47,735 nucleotides of DNA from Leucogyrophana mollusca (lineage: Eukaryota; Basidiomycota; Agaricomycetes; Boletales). Of the stretch, positions 11,200-22,726 are shown piece after piece (position 1 is the first letter of the stretch; each line of letters opens with the position of its first letter). The stretch covers positions 1 through 47,735 of the forward strand of contig MU266545.1 of NCBI GenBank assembly GCA_021014945.1. The letters are read 5' to 3'. The translations under genes and the position numbers were made by a program. Below the pieces are notes generated by a model. The model was not told the origin of the DNA. It was given only the letters and a program-made list of their open reading frames with translations, and ran no database searches.

Positions 11200-11675
11200 A
11201 GGGATGTGTTTATTGGGTGTACCATTTTGTGTATTCTCTACTAGATGCCTATAACCTACACCATGTTGTCTTGGCTTCGATTGCTAGACTTCAACAACGA
11301 GCGCTTGGGGCGTACTGATCCGAATCGCATCGCGGACCATCATATCATATCTGTGGGCGCGTTATTTTCACTGCCTCTATGGCATCATCAGGTGATGTGA
11401 GGCGGTTCTGGTTTCAGGTTAGGTCCATGGCCGCTGTCTCGCTTGGCCTCATCAGTATGGCTAACCCGACTTGTGGCCCGGCGCAACGCCTGGCAGTAAG
11501 ATAAAAGGAAAAAAAAATACTATTGTCAAAGGAATGAGTGGCGTAGCTTTGTTTAACTTACTATGGAAGTACCGACAAATACGAATACAGGAAAACATCA
11601 AGGCAGCATGACCTACAAATATTGTGATGGCGTACGTTATAGATTGCGATCGTCTGTGGGAGTAATAATGCGCAC
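11200..11675. other. Convergent intergenic region
   Basis: This is the 3' flank of two convergent genes. It contains a short A-run near 11510. No gene is seen. Confidence 0.5.
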
Positions 11676-13601
11676 TCAGAGTATCCCGAGAGCCTGGCGC
11701 CCCTGTGACGTTTCTCCATCTATCCTCTTCTGCAGCGCGGCCCGCTTCTCTAGCTCCCATCTCACAAGTTCACTCTTGAGTTTCTCCACACGCACCTCAT
11801 TCACGGGATGCGATGAGCCCATGATTCTCCGTGCAAGTCTCCAGCTGGAGTCTGGTGACGATGGATCGGAGTGTTTGGTGGATGAACAATCCGCGGATTT
11901 AGGTGTATTTTGTCGACTCTCCCAGAATGTAACAGCTTCACGGGCATCAAAACCGGCGTGAGCAAGAAGTCTGAGACGATATATAACGTTAGTACTCCAT
12001 CGCGCATCAAGGACAAGAAAGCGAACCTGGCAGATACAACGTCCGCTTCGATCTCTTGGGACATGCTAGTGCAGTATTCTCCGACCTTTGTCAGTTCTCC
12101 TGAGCCCACCTTCCCCATCTGAGCAACTGCATCATTCACGAATGGCCCAAAGAGCATCGTTATAGGAAATAGGAGTGTTCGCGTGATGTCTGCGACCATG
12201 GATATCATAGCAGGGACAATTATCGTCCCAGAAGAGAGTGTTTCGAGATGATGGGACAGGATAAGGTGTGCGAGCTCATGTGCGAGGAGGATAGCAAGCT
12301 CGGACGTTTGCTCAGGCGTGGGGATTGGGTGTGCGGGCGGCGGCGGCGACATCGAGAAGAGACCTCCGAAAAGGTGATTCCACCAGGAAGTTTCTTCAGG
12401 CTGAGAGCGCGGGAGCGAGTCAGAAAGTGACACCTTGGACAATACATCATCAAGGAAGCCCGAATATACAACAACGCCGCAGCCCCCATCCGGACCGAAC
12501 CCATATGAGAATGCGTTGGATGCATCAGGTCTGTCCACGATAAGGAGAGAATAAGGCGGACCGGATATGGTGTGCGACGTAGTGGTGCATGCCCGGCCAC
12601 AAAGTGTCTCAGTGAATCTCCTCATTGTATCCGAAGCACGAGGCCGAGGTCGCAGAGGGTATTCGGCAGGTGGTGGAAGAGGGGAATCGTTTGGACCAAC
12701 CTCAAGCCAGTGTGTGTCGAGTTCTCGCTGCTGAAGAGCGGGGATACCGTTTTCAAGTCGTTGGAGCGTACTGCGTACCCACTGATAACGCCAGTCAGTT
12801 GGCGCCATGAACTTTACAGGTCCCTCTGCGGCCAGAATCTCGCCAACTGCTTGATACCATTTTGGACCTGCGAGATTAGCAGCAATCTCATCTTCCTCTT
12901 CGGGAGAAAGGATAATCATTCGCCATCTGAAAATAGGACCATCAGTTCCGAGCATGTTCGGAGACCGAGTTTTCTACACACCGGCCAGTAAGTGGTGTTT
13001 GCTCTACACTCGCGAGAAGGGCAAGCCAAAACAGCGCTATGGGAGTGAACACAAGGACATGGAACGCGATGGTTCGTTTCCGTATTTTTTTCAAAAGTAG
13101 CGCCTTTTTTTCCGGGGATGCAGGTTCGCCGTTATGAAATCGACCATGATGTGCTATGTATTTCTTTGTGCGCATGTTTTTGAAAAGGATCAAGGGAACA
13201 AAGGTAAGAGCTATGCGTGCAGCGGTACGTGCAACTTCTATCGTTGTAGAGGCCTAAAGCAACAGAAGCGGCCAGTGAGCTCAAGCGTCAATGCGCACTG
13301 CGCAGTCGGAGTCACCCACCTTAAAGGCACCCAGCATCATTGGAATGAGATGGATTCCCTGATTTGTGGGTGTAGAATGAAAGTTCGATACTCCCCAATT
13401 ATTGTTCCAGACCTCCCTTCTCCTGCAGTCCAAATCACCTTGCGCAAGGATAAGACCGCTGATTCCCTTCGGTGCATGATTCGAGCGCCGTGCTGCTGTT
13501 GCCAGACTAGCAACATGATATAGCTGGCTCGTACGACGTGGTGGGACAGAAACAAAACCGGGGGAATGAAAGGCAAAAGCTATTCGCATGTTGCGAAACA
13601 T
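11676..13601 (-). CDS. oma1: OMA1-like mitochondrial inner-membrane M48 metalloprotease
   Basis: Four exons (13601-13320, 13253-12982, 12926-12027, 11970-11676) give exactly 582 residues. The first about 45 residues are rich in Arg, Ser and His with almost no acids (MFRNMRIAFAFHSP..., SVPPRRTS), a mitochondrial presequence. A hydrophobic segment (IALTFVPLILF) and a membrane span (AFHVLVFTPIALFWLALLA) come next. Then follow TGRWRMIILSPEEE and the catalytic zinc site HELAHLILSHHLE, with the third ligand in QEIEADVVSAR. OMA1 degrades misfolded inner-membrane proteins and responds to stress. The length exceeds yeast Oma1 (345) but matches basidiomycete forms as I recall them. The last intron has a branch site ACTAAC and an unusual GTTCGC donor. 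Confidence 0.9.
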
Positions 13602-14300
13602 TGTACATGGCGTTGAGGGACAATCTTATACCGCTCCAGAATCCAAGTCAAGTTCAGCGCCAACAGCGGAACCGCACCAATCAGTATGTTGTGGCTGTAC
13701 ACCGCGTTTGATCGAATGTCTGCCGTGGATACGCGCGTAGTGTCAGCAACGCCCTCCAGTCTTTCACTCCCATCTGACATCTACAGCGCGAGCAGAGTCA
13801 GCGACCAACGAGCTCTGAACATGGCAAAAGATCAATTGTCTTCGGTATTACTTGACGCCTCTATCATTGATAGGTGACAGCAATCCGAACAGGTAAATTC
13901 AGAGATGCTTTCCCAGATATATCATAGATGCATCCTTGATGCCAATCACCCAACATGTTTTGGCATGTCCAGACGATCGGTCGACCCTAATTGCTGGCCT
14001 ATTGTGGCGGGAGGAGGAATCCCTTATCCTTCCTCCTGGGTACTCTGTTCCTCATTCTCGTACGTACACCGAATTCATTTCGGTATGCTCAACAAACATT
14101 TTCCTTGTCTGTTTACATGTCGCAACTGTCAGAACAGAACAACATTAAAAAGGATAGTCGGTTTGTAACAATCTACCGGCACATACCACGGACCTACTAT
14201 CTCCCCATATTTGACTTGGCTACGTGATCGTCGATTCCTTGTAAGCAGTTGGCCAACCTATTTATACAGCCACCTTCTCTCTTGCTATTTCCCTGCCACA
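13602..14300. promoter_or_regulatory. Divergent upstream region of OMA1 and P450 genes
   Basis: About 700 bases separate the two divergent starts. Apart from the P450 TATA box no element or gene is recognised. Confidence 0.4.
14259..14266 (+). promoter_or_regulatory. TATA box of the P450 gene
   Basis: TATTTATA lies 35 bases before the ATG at 14301, implying a leader of only about ten bases or a start slightly further down. Confidence 0.45.
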
Positions 14301-16508
14301 ATGATGCTCGACCAGCCTTTCGTTGTCATAGCTGTCATTGCCTCAGCTACCTTGCTTTATGCAAGATACGATTCTAAACGAAGGGCAAACCCGAGTGGAT
14401 TACCCCTTCCCCCTGGCCCTAGACCCCTTCCCTTCCTTGGAAATATCTTGAATCTGAACTTGTTTGAACCCTGGCTCTCGTATACCCAGTGGAGAAAGAC
14501 CTATGGTAAATTTTCTTACCCGCTGCTACCCCCTGGCACTCACCTCCTTGCAGGCGATATCATGTGCTCGCGCCTGCTCGGTCAAAACTTCATTATCATC
14601 AACTCTCAGAAGGTCGCCAAAGAACTTGTAGAACAGCGCTCCACCATATATTCCGACAGGCCGGTGATCGCGACGAACAAACTGTACGTCCTTATCACTG
14701 CTGTTGTTACCCCTGCTTGACGTATGCCATAGATTTGGAATGGACTTCAATACTGTCCTCCAGCCATACGGCGCGGTGTGGAGGTTGCATCGCAAGCTTT
14801 TCCATTATGCGCTCCGCCCGGAAACTGTCCCTCGTTATCGCGAACTCTATCTACAGAAGGCCCGAACACTTCTGCTGAACATATTTGAGGAACCAACGGA
14901 ATACGTGGCTCACCTGAAAGGGTAAGTCTATACTTGTTGTGCACACACGCATAGAAACCGCAATCATATTTTTTGAAGATTCACGGCTTCCATCATTATG
15001 GCGCTAACCTATGGCTACGACGCAAAGCCTCGGGATGACCCAATGGTAAAAGCGGTGGAGGAGCTCGTGGCCCTGTTGACAAACGTGCTGACAGCGGAAC
15101 GAGCCGCCGTACTGACCGCCTTCCCTGCTCGTGAGTACCGAGCTGCCCGCCTGTGTGCCTGGAAGCTAATCAAATCTGCTAGTGGAACGTATACCAGCGT
15201 GGTTCCCCGGCGCTAGGTTTAAGCGTCAAGCACTGTATGGCCGGAAACTAGCGGCTCGGGTCAACGACGTTCCCTTCTATTTCGTGAAGGACAATCTTGT
15301 TCGCCGTCTCTCTCATGCAGTGACAATGGTACTCATTTGTTGCCGCAGGCTGCGGGGACAGCAGTTCCGTCCATGGTGTCAGATCTTCTGAGTCAAATTG
15401 ACGAAAAGGATAACTCCGGTGAACAGGAACAAGCGATCAAAGCAACAGCGGCCACCGTTTTCATCGGTGAGGCATTACTTCTTTCGTGCACGCTTTGGTG
15501 GGAGCTGAGCGGCCGCTCTCGTTGTAGCTGGTGCAGAGACGGTAGGTCGTGTCAGCCCTTACTCATGGGATTCCGGCGTTCATGATGATCAAAGAGCGCG
15601 TCTACGCTACAATCCTTCATCCTGGCCATGCTACTCTACCCAGAAGTGCAAGCACGAGCCCAAGCAGAGATCGACTCCGTTCTTGGTGGCTCAAGACTGC
15701 CAGACTTCAACGATAGACTGTCCTTGCCATACGTCGAGGCCATCCTCCGCGAGGCTCTGAGATGGCGCCCTGTGGTGCCATTGGGTAGGTCGCTACTTCT
15801 GTCGCATGAGGTCACTCAACTTACGCACACGTAACAGGCATTCCACACGCGACTTCAAGCGATGATGTTTACGATGGATATTTCATCCCCAAAGGTGCTC
15901 CCAAGCCTTTTAGCTCTTTCCACTGGATGTGCCCCTTACGGAATTCACAGGTTCATTGGTGATCATCAATATCTGGTATAGTATCACTATTCACGCTGAC
16001 GTAGCTGACACATCGACTTATTGTTTGACTTACCTCAGGGCAATGGGACGCGACGAGAATAAATACTCAGACGTTGACGAGTTTATCCCTGAACGCCACT
16101 TTACTTCTGATGGTCAACTTGCCCCTGAACCCGTCTCCAGCAACCCGATTTTCGGCTTCGGTCGCCGTCAGTGTGAGTCGTGGCAAAGGCCCATTCGTGC
16201 AGAGCCCCAATGTGATTACATCCCTGTGGCAGGTCCGGGACGGTTCGTATCAGAATCATTCACTTGGGCGGCGATCGCATCCATATTGGCCACGTTCCGC
16301 CTCGCGAAGGCAAAGGACGAGCAAGGAAAGGAGATTGATGTCAAGGCAGAGTATACAACAGGGCTTGCGATGTACGTCTTTCAACACCCTACTGATGTCT
16401 TTACTTCATCTGGTAACCGGTCTCTAAAGTCAACCTGTGAAGTTTCCCTGTGCCTTTATAAGCCGGTCTGCGGAGAGGGAGAATCTCGTTCGAGGCAGTC
16501 TTCAGTAG
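14301..16508 (+). CDS. Cytochrome P450 monooxygenase
   Basis: Thirteen exons close exactly to 515 residues. It has an N-terminal membrane anchor (QPFVVIAVIASATLLYARY) and the proline hinge (LPLPPGPRPLPFLGN). The I-helix is AGAETSAS, the K-helix ExxR is EAILREALRWRP, and the PERF-type motif is PERHF. The haem site FGFGRRQCPGRF is complete, with its Cys codon split by an intron. It should be an ER-anchored monooxygenase of the large multicopy Agaricomycete family often labelled O-methylsterigmatocystin oxidoreductase-like; the substrate cannot be told. Exon 7 (15528-15541) is only 14 nt and codes the O2-binding AGAET. The last intron (16372-16429) restores a normal P450 end (IQPVKFPCAFISRSA). 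No other secondary-metabolism gene is adjacent. Confidence 0.93.
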
Positions 16509-16925
16509 GCCGACCTTTCAGAAGGAAGGTAATCATTTATTCACGTCACAGGGGGGATAAAGAGTATGTAGGATTTTTTGCAGCTTCACGTCGCGCACAC
16601 GTACAATTACGTAGATGTATGTACACCAAGGAACCACTGTCACGAATGCGAACACATGATTTCAGTTCCAACGAAGAAGAATCCGAGCGTAATGTCATTA
16701 TAGGTTTTCTAATGTGCACAACAACATAGGTGGCAGATATGAAAGTAGTACATGTGCGTGAAATGGTCAAGAGATGAACGTGGCTTCGTTATAGAGCATC
16801 CCCTCCACCTCTAACCCTGCCGAAAGACCGGGAATGAGCGCGTCAGGTCCACTGACAACTAGCTTGGTTTTATTGTGCCACTGCGATAAAGGTCAATAGA
16901 GCAACGGTGGTAGCAAAAATAGAAA
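16509..16925. other. Convergent intergenic region
   Basis: 3' flanks of the P450 and Svf1-like genes; no gene is seen. Confidence 0.5.
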
Positions 16926-18214
16926 TTAACAGACCTGGTAGATATACGGTTTGGTACCCGCGACATAGTTCACCACCGTCTTGACCACATAGGGGATCTC
17001 GGCGAGAACATCGACTTTCTCAATCAGCCCCTTAGGGTTTTTCGGGCCACCCACGTCAAGATGCAGAGAAGCATCGATCGCACCCTCTGCATCCTTCAAA
17101 ATCGACGGACCTGCCCAATGGAAATCAATCTCTGAAGGTTGCGAGTAACCTGTGTCTGTATCGTGAGCTGGATGCAGATGAATCGCACGAGACTTGATGC
17201 TCGAATCCTCTGCCTGCTTCTCGTCAGGCCACCGAGTCTCCGCCGTGACGACCGCCAGCTTTCCACCCAGCACCAGGGATCCAACATTCACGGCAACTCC
17301 GCCTGACCCAGCTCCACGGCGGCCGTACGCATCAAGCGTAGTAAACTCCATCTGTATGGCAGACACGCCACCATGTGCGCCACTTTGGAAATTTGCAAAG
17401 TTCCATCGCGAAGCAACGAGGTTTGGCCTCATGCCCTGGATGGCATGGACGAACATCCCGGAGCCTTGGGCAGGGATAGCCTGTCCCTTGTGCATGATGA
17501 GACCACTTGCATTGGTGCGCGGCCAAAACCGGTGAACTACGTATCCTTCAGGCTTTTCAGCGTCATGACCAAAGTAGGAGTATCCGCCTTTGGGACCCTT
17601 TCCAACTTTGAAGCCAGGAACGGATGCAGGGCGCGTAACATCAAGCGAAATTTGCAGATCGTCGGACAAATGAGCGCGGATGGTGTACATCTCTGGGTTC
17701 GAACTGTCCGCAGTGGGTTTGTACGTAATGGAGAACTGGTCCGCTTTGCTGGAGCGCTTGTCAAGCCCAGGAGGTGGGGTGACGAAGTTAGTGACGTTGA
17801 TTGAGCGCCAAATGTTCTCTTGAGTATTAGGGTTGTATATCTTGCATGTGAACTGGATGGTAGGATACCACACGCTATTATGCCACCAAAATTGGATGCA
17901 TCGGTTCATCGATCGCTGAGTAGGGGTTTTGGGACTTACCCGATGGACGAGTGGATCACTTGGCACATGACCATGGTCCCATCCTCCAAGAAGTTATAGA
18001 AGATCGATGTCTCGGTCACGAAACCACTAGCACACGTCCATTCTGTGTCCTTGGCCGCGAGCTCCCCAAAGAGATCCGACTTCTCGGGGAATGCAGATGA
18101 GACAGGGTGAAAGTTGGGAGCAGTGGGATCGACGGGAGGTGCGGTGCTGTACGAACTTGAGAATCAAAAGTCAGATCGCATTTTTTGGACTCACGAGAAG
18201 AACGAGGAGAACAT
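16926..18214 (-). CDS. Svf1-like survival factor / ceramide carrier
   Basis: Three exons: a short first exon (MFSSFFS), a second reading from SYSTAPPVDPT to VMCQVIHSSIG, and a long third from VWYPTIQFTCKIYNP to the stop at 16926. Together they give about 430 residues, close to yeast Svf1 (481) and its fungal homologues. Family marks include ELAAKDTEWTCASGFVTET, the lipocalin-like strand PTIQFTCKIYN, HRFWPRTNASGLI, and the late QMEFTTLDAYG. Yeast Svf1 protects against oxidative and cold stress and carries ceramides from the ER to the Golgi, working at the membrane surface through its N-terminus. The start is supported by the TATA box about 70 bases upstream. The gene looks intact. Confidence 0.88.
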
Positions 18215-18285
18215 GGCGGTTGCAGGACAAGAGAAGACGAGTGTTAGATTACGATGCGGCCTATTACGCGGCAGGCTTTGGGGAC

Positions 18286-18293
18286 TATATATA
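18286..18293 (-). promoter_or_regulatory. TATA box of the Svf1-like gene
   Basis: TATATATA, within an AT-rich block, lies about 72 bases before the minus-strand ATG at 18214. Confidence 0.45.
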
Positions 18294-18372
18294 ATAATTA
18301 TAATTATTTACCGGATAAGTTCAGCACTTGAATCAATTACTTTGTGATCGAATGTGCTAATTCATCGCAACG

Positions 18373-19159
18373 ATGTCTCCGAGTTCCAAGCCACCAGGAA
18401 TCATCAAACTCAAGGTTCCTCGGCATAACGCCCAGCGAGTTGGGGATAAATTTATTTCGCATCTCAAAGCTGCGGCGCGTGAGGAACGCGCGCGAGTTGT
18501 CACCTACCAACCAAACTATGACCCACCCAACAACGTTATGGCCCTAGCGATCGTGCGTGGTCCAGCATGATTCCAAACATAACCTCTTACGGGCGAATTT
18601 ACAGGAAGCTGCTTCCGAGTGGAACTCGTTACTCACAACGGCTCGGGCGGAACGAGGGCCACAGTGGGACGTAGGAACGCAGCAGTAAGTTTAACTCTCA
18701 CACATCCTGCGAGTGTTGTGTGCCGACATGCCACTTAGATTCCTTGTGGACTATGGTTCAGAGTTGTACTACGACTCTTCCCCTCTTTTTGAATATCGCA
18801 AACAGCAACGGCCAGACGACGATAACCCTGCATCGCATGGACACTCGCGCAGGTCCATGCAACCTCCAGATTATCTCCCCGGCGGACACGACGCCCCACG
18901 CATGACTCGAAACCATTCCTCTTCCTCATCTCAGTTCCAGGCATACGGAGGACCGGGCTCACCGCGTCACCCTCCTGGATATTCGAACGTTCCATTCAAT
19001 GGGATACCCCCGAGCCACTTTTATGGCACTGGTGCCAGCGATACAGCGTCCCCGGCAAGAATGGGGATGGGGATGGGCGCTAGCATGTCCCCCGATGTCA
19101 GGAGGCGATCCGCGAGAGGCATCCAGGATGACGGGTTCATCTCGCTACACGGCCCCTAG
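18373..19159 (+). CDS. Unknown protein with basic N-terminus and Pro/Ser/Gly-rich tail
   Basis: Three exons (18373-18552, 18605-18684, 18739-19159) give exactly 226 residues. I do not recognise the family. The first about 90 residues are basic and probably folded (IIKLKVPRHNAQRVGDKFI, then KAAAREERARVV, then EAASEWNSLLTTARAERGPQW). A linker with FLVDYGSELYYDSSPLFEY follows. The rest is disordered: Ser runs, Pro, Gly, and Met-Gly repeats (GMGMGMGAS), ending in DDGFISLHGP. No signal peptide or membrane span is visible. Splice sites are good (GTGCGT, GTAAGT donors), and the phase closes only with this structure, so a real gene is likely. Confidence 0.65.
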
Positions 19160-19292
19160 GAGGTATACCTGGTGTATATGTATGTTCCCTACATAACCAC
19201 TCAACGACTGCCATCAGCTATAATTTTCCTTTCACACATACTCACCTATTCTGTTCAACAAGCCAGATATCCAGTGTTACATATTTATAAAA

Positions 19293-20096
19293 TCACTTTG
19301 TACGGGTCATTTGCTTGTCAACCAGCTCCTTGCCCCCTCCTTCCCAATCTTCCCAAGATGCACCCAAAACAATGGTATCCCTCCCCATCCCCTTCTTCAG
19401 ATCATTTTCTCTCGGGATCTTCCCCACCTCCTCCTTCCCCTCCGGCAGTACCCATACCCACCGCATGATTCCTTCCTCTTTCAATCCCATCCGTTTCGCA
19501 AGGTTGATCGATGGGCCGTTGCCTGGATGTGCGAACCACTGCACGCGGCGCAAGCCCAGCCCAGGCGAGGACGCACTGGGCATGGTGAAGCAGTATCGCA
19601 AGAGGGTACCTACCGCCTGTGTAGCCACATGAGTGCGCTGGAAGGCGGGAAGTATACAAAGCACGCCGATTTCAACAGACAAATTCGAGGGGGAATGCCC
19701 AAGCAAGGCAATTGTGCCCGCCAGTGAGCCCCCGAATTCGTGCTCCGCATCGGGTCTTGTCTTGTCGATGATAGCCAACAGCACCGAGTTCTCGTTCTTC
19801 CGTACGAAGCTGTCAATGAATCCCATTGCTTCCTCGGGTTTCGCGGAGTGCTGTTTCTCGAAGGGAAAGTAGCGGTAAAAATGGTTCAGATCGGGGATGG
19901 CGGAGAAGTAGGGGGAAAAGTGGATGCGGGGGATAAAGGGCGTTAACTTGATGAGAGGTGTCTCTAGCGTAGAGAGGTCAAGCGGGAACGCAACATTGAT
20001 GTCGTAGGGATGAGGCCCATAGGCATCATATGGGGGTGGTGGGGGTGGCTGAGGTGGGGTGTAGGAGTTGATGTAGGACTCAGATCCAGACATCAT
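19293..20096 (-). CDS. GNAT-family N-acetyltransferase (RimJ/RimL-like)
   Basis: An uninterrupted frame of 267 residues from the ATG at 20096 (MMSGSESYINSY); a second ATG follows directly. After a Pro-rich leader come LTPFIPRIHFSPYF and the acetyltransferase core: GTIALLGHSPSNLSVEIGVL, then the acetyl-CoA loop region LPAFQRTHVATQAVGTLL, then the late strand RVQWFAHPGNGPSINLAKRMG followed by GLKEEGIMRWV. This order is that of Acetyltransf_3 (RimJ/RimL) proteins, which acetylate protein N-termini or small amines. The substrate is unknown. It is one of the few intronless genes here. It lies convergent with the preceding gene, 133 bp away. Confidence 0.82.
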   Translation of the reverse strand: MMSGSESYINSYTPPQPPPPPPYDAYGPHPYDINVAFPLDLSTLETPLIKLTPFIPRIHFSPYFSAIPDLNHFYRYFPFEKQHSAKPEEAMGFIDSFVRKNENSVLLAIIDKTRPDAEHEFGGSLAGTIALLGHSPSNLSVEIGVLCILPAFQRTHVATQAVGTLLRYCFTMPSASSPGLGLRRVQWFAHPGNGPSINLAKRMGLKEEGIMRWVWVLPEGKEEVGKIPRENDLKKGMGRDTIVLGASWEDWEGGGKELVDKQMTRTK

Positions 20097-20126
20097 GGAC
20101 GTGCAGGGACCCGACGATATCACTGG

Positions 20127-20134
20127 TTTTTATA
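20127..20134 (-). promoter_or_regulatory. TATA box of the GNAT gene
   Basis: TATAAAAA on the minus strand lies about 31-38 bases before the ATG at 20096, which implies a very short leader and supports that ATG over any start further upstream. Confidence 0.45.
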
Positions 20135-21130
20135 ACTTCTTTGTATGCGAGCCCAAGGTGTGATTCAACACGACTGACCAGGAGATCCGCTACTGCGGCA
20201 GGCCGTCGGTGCTCCGTGCCCGTGTTACAATCCACGGGCGGGCTTAACGCAGGTACTAGCTGAGCTGCATAGTTATCTTCTTGTGCATTGACGAAGCTAT
20301 GACTGCCGGCAAAACAATGTTAGTTCAATGTCTCTCACCTTTGCCAACGCGCGCCGAGTTGGGGACGCCCTTGAAGACTAACCAGTGACAATCGATGCTG
20401 GCTCAATTAATAATGTCATGCGGGCTCGACCTGCCTCGAGGCCTCTCATCGCCAGGCTAAGCGCCTCTGAAGCGCCCATATCTGTAAATGGTGACCGGTG
20501 ACTGTCCGGCTTCGACTTGCTCTTGACCCATACAACTCACCTGATTGCTCACCCAAGAGCGCACTTCGATAACGGACCGTAAGCTTTCCCCGTGCACCAT
20601 GGATGGGTTGCTGGCTGCGCCCATCTGCCTCAGTACTCAGAGTTTGGGAATTGAAGTTATTGAACAGGATAAAGCCAACGTGTTGATCAGAGTGTCGATA
20701 GCCTCATCGACAAAATTGCGGCTCATCAGTGATGGGTGGTGGATATCTACGCGCCGTCCCCACGTTGCCGGCCTCGTGGTGAACCAAGACTGCTTCATTC
20801 TTCTGAGAATGAGAATAACAAAGCCTTTGACAAAGCCGCTTTCCCATCCACACACGGCTCCACCAGGCCTGTCTCGCCCAACGGGTGCTGCCATGGTGGC
20901 TCGCGGGTGCATATAGAGCGATATATCTGCACGCATCGATCACCGGATAATCAGAACAAGATCCAGTTTCACAACTGACGCGCGTCAACACGGAAAAAAG
21001 TGCCTCGAGGTCGGATCCACAACAGATAACCATGCTATATAATCGCTTGCTTGTCTTCTTGCGTACTTCTCCCCACAAGACATATCGCCTCCAATCGTGC
21101 ACTTCAAACTACTGCAAGTCAGCTTCAATA
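20135..21130. other. Intergenic region
   Basis: About 1 kb upstream of two divergent genes. Open frames here are short and without recognisable domains; nothing else is seen. Confidence 0.5.
21036..21042 (+). promoter_or_regulatory. TATA box of the TDP2-like gene
   Basis: TATATAA lies 89 bases before the ATG at 21131 and directly after an earlier in-frame ATG (21032). It favours the later start. Confidence 0.4.
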
Positions 21131-22168
21131 ATGGATCTCCCTTCAGATGACGAACCTTTCGTGCCATCACCCCCCTCCGACTTTTACGAATCAAGTTCAG
21201 AACTATCTCCACCCCCCTTACCCGTTGAAATCAAACGCCCACTCGCGGTCGACGTTCCTCGACCTCTTCGCGCCGTACGATATTCATCAAGGAAGAGGCG
21301 TTGGGCACACACGTCCAACTGTGCCAAAGGGGTCAGAGAACCCCTCCCATCGTCCTTGCGCCTCGTGTCCTGGAACGTTGATTTCATGAGTCAACAACCC
21401 AAGAAGCGGCTTACTGCTGCGATCTCACACATCCAACATGCCGTCTTCGAGTGCAAAACACCTAGCGAGCGCCCAGAGCCATGCTGCATCCTTCTTCAGG
21501 AAGTAGATGTCAGTGCCTTCACGGCAATCCTCAACAACGAGTGGATACAGCGTTGTTTCTTGGTGGTGCCAGCATCCACAGACCATTGGCCATACAAAGC
21601 GACATACGGAAATGTTACACTTGTCTCCAGGACGTTACCGGTGTGCGGCGCTTTCACCATCGACTTCGGCAACTCAGATATGAGGCGAAATGCACTCTTC
21701 GTAGACATTAAGCTGAGCGGCCCGCCGCCAGCCGATCACGCTCCGACTGGCATTGTGACAATCAGGATAGCCAACACACATTTGGAATCGTTGCCAATAG
21801 GGGCGCGGGCGAGGCCGGAGCAAATGAAACTTATTGCAGAAGCATTGGAGGAGGATGGAATCCGCGGAGGAGTCGTAGCTGGAGATATGAACGCAATAGG
21901 ACCCACAGATTTAACGATCACTCAGGACGTTGGGCTGTGTGATGCATGGCAGGGTGATGAAGACGATGAAGAAGGATATACTTGGGGCTATCAACCGCGC
22001 TGTGAATTTCCGCCTGGCAGGCTGGACAAAGTTTTGTTTACGATTCGGGACGGATTTGAGGTGGAGCAGCCAGAGAGGATTGGAATTGGAGAAAAGATAG
22101 CTCATGGGAAGTGGATCAGCGATCACTACGGGCTGGTGACCAGCGTTCATGTCGAGCGGGAGGAATGA
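21131..22168 (+). CDS. TDP2-like endonuclease/exonuclease/phosphatase-family enzyme
   Basis: A single-exon frame of 345 residues from MDLPSDDEPFV. It carries all the metal-dependent phosphodiesterase marks of the EEP fold in order: LVSWNVDFM (metal Asn), CILLQEVD (metal Glu), YGNVTLVSR, IANTHLES, VVAGDMNAIG (catalytic Asp/Asn) and ISDHYGLV (catalytic Asp-His). Presence of SWN, LQEV and SDHxGL favours tyrosyl-DNA phosphodiesterase 2, which removes trapped topoisomerase II from DNA 5' ends; a generic EEP nuclease is the alternative. An in-frame ATG at 21032 would add 33 residues that are basic and lack acids, resembling a mitochondrial presequence, so dual targeting is possible. The gene is intact and lacks introns. 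Confidence 0.8.
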   Translation: MDLPSDDEPFVPSPPSDFYESSSELSPPPLPVEIKRPLAVDVPRPLRAVRYSSRKRRWAHTSNCAKGVREPLPSSLRLVSWNVDFMSQQPKKRLTAAISHIQHAVFECKTPSERPEPCCILLQEVDVSAFTAILNNEWIQRCFLVVPASTDHWPYKATYGNVTLVSRTLPVCGAFTIDFGNSDMRRNALFVDIKLSGPPPADHAPTGIVTIRIANTHLESLPIGARARPEQMKLIAEALEEDGIRGGVVAGDMNAIGPTDLTITQDVGLCDAWQGDEDDEEGYTWGYQPRCEFPPGRLDKVLFTIRDGFEVEQPERIGIGEKIAHGKWISDHYGLVTSVHVEREE

Positions 22169-22726
22169 GTCCAACCCAGTCTGGCTAGTAGGTTTACCTG
22201 TTTCTTTTTTTCACGGTGGGAGTTCGACGCGAGCTTTATGACCAAAGTCTGACGTATGATACTGCGCTTCTGTTGCGTTGTTGCGTTAATTTTATTATAT
22301 CGGAGCTCTTCGTCCACAAAACAAGTATTTTTGTACTCACTAGCCAGGAGCTTATCTCAATGCAAACAGAACGGCTTTAGCAAGCGAGGCGGCCTCGCGC
22401 TCGAACGACGGCTCAGGTATCTGACTGCAGACGCCGCAGCAATACGAATCAATCCGCTGTGAACCTGTCCTCCGGCGATGGCTGTGAGCCCATACCGGTT
22501 CAGTGATATCCAGTAGGAATAAACAGGAGCGGAACTAAAAGTACATGCGATCGTGGAATATAAGGGAATATAGTTCGGAGTGGCGCGTGGTCTGTTTGTT
22601 TGGTCATCCCGAGAGTGATGTAAATAAATTCGTGCGGAGACATAAATACTGGTTCCGAATGCATCGAACCACTTTTCCCCCCAGCTTACCTCGCCCCTCA
22701 GCTCGTCGCTCTCCTCACCGAACATC
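22169..22726. other. Intergenic region
   Basis: 3' flank of the TDP2-like gene and promoter of the GPI-protein gene, with ATAAATA near 22642 as a possible TATA element. No gene is seen. Confidence 0.5.

Noticed and set aside
14301..16508. P450 suspected to be a pseudogene because many short frames are broken by stops
   Set aside because: All stops fall in introns; the 13-exon model closes to 515 codons with every conserved motif intact.
14301..19159. Secondary-metabolite gene cluster around the P450
   Set aside because: Neighbours are housekeeping-type genes (OMA1, Svf1-like) and an unknown protein; no synthase, transferase or transporter for a metabolite is present.
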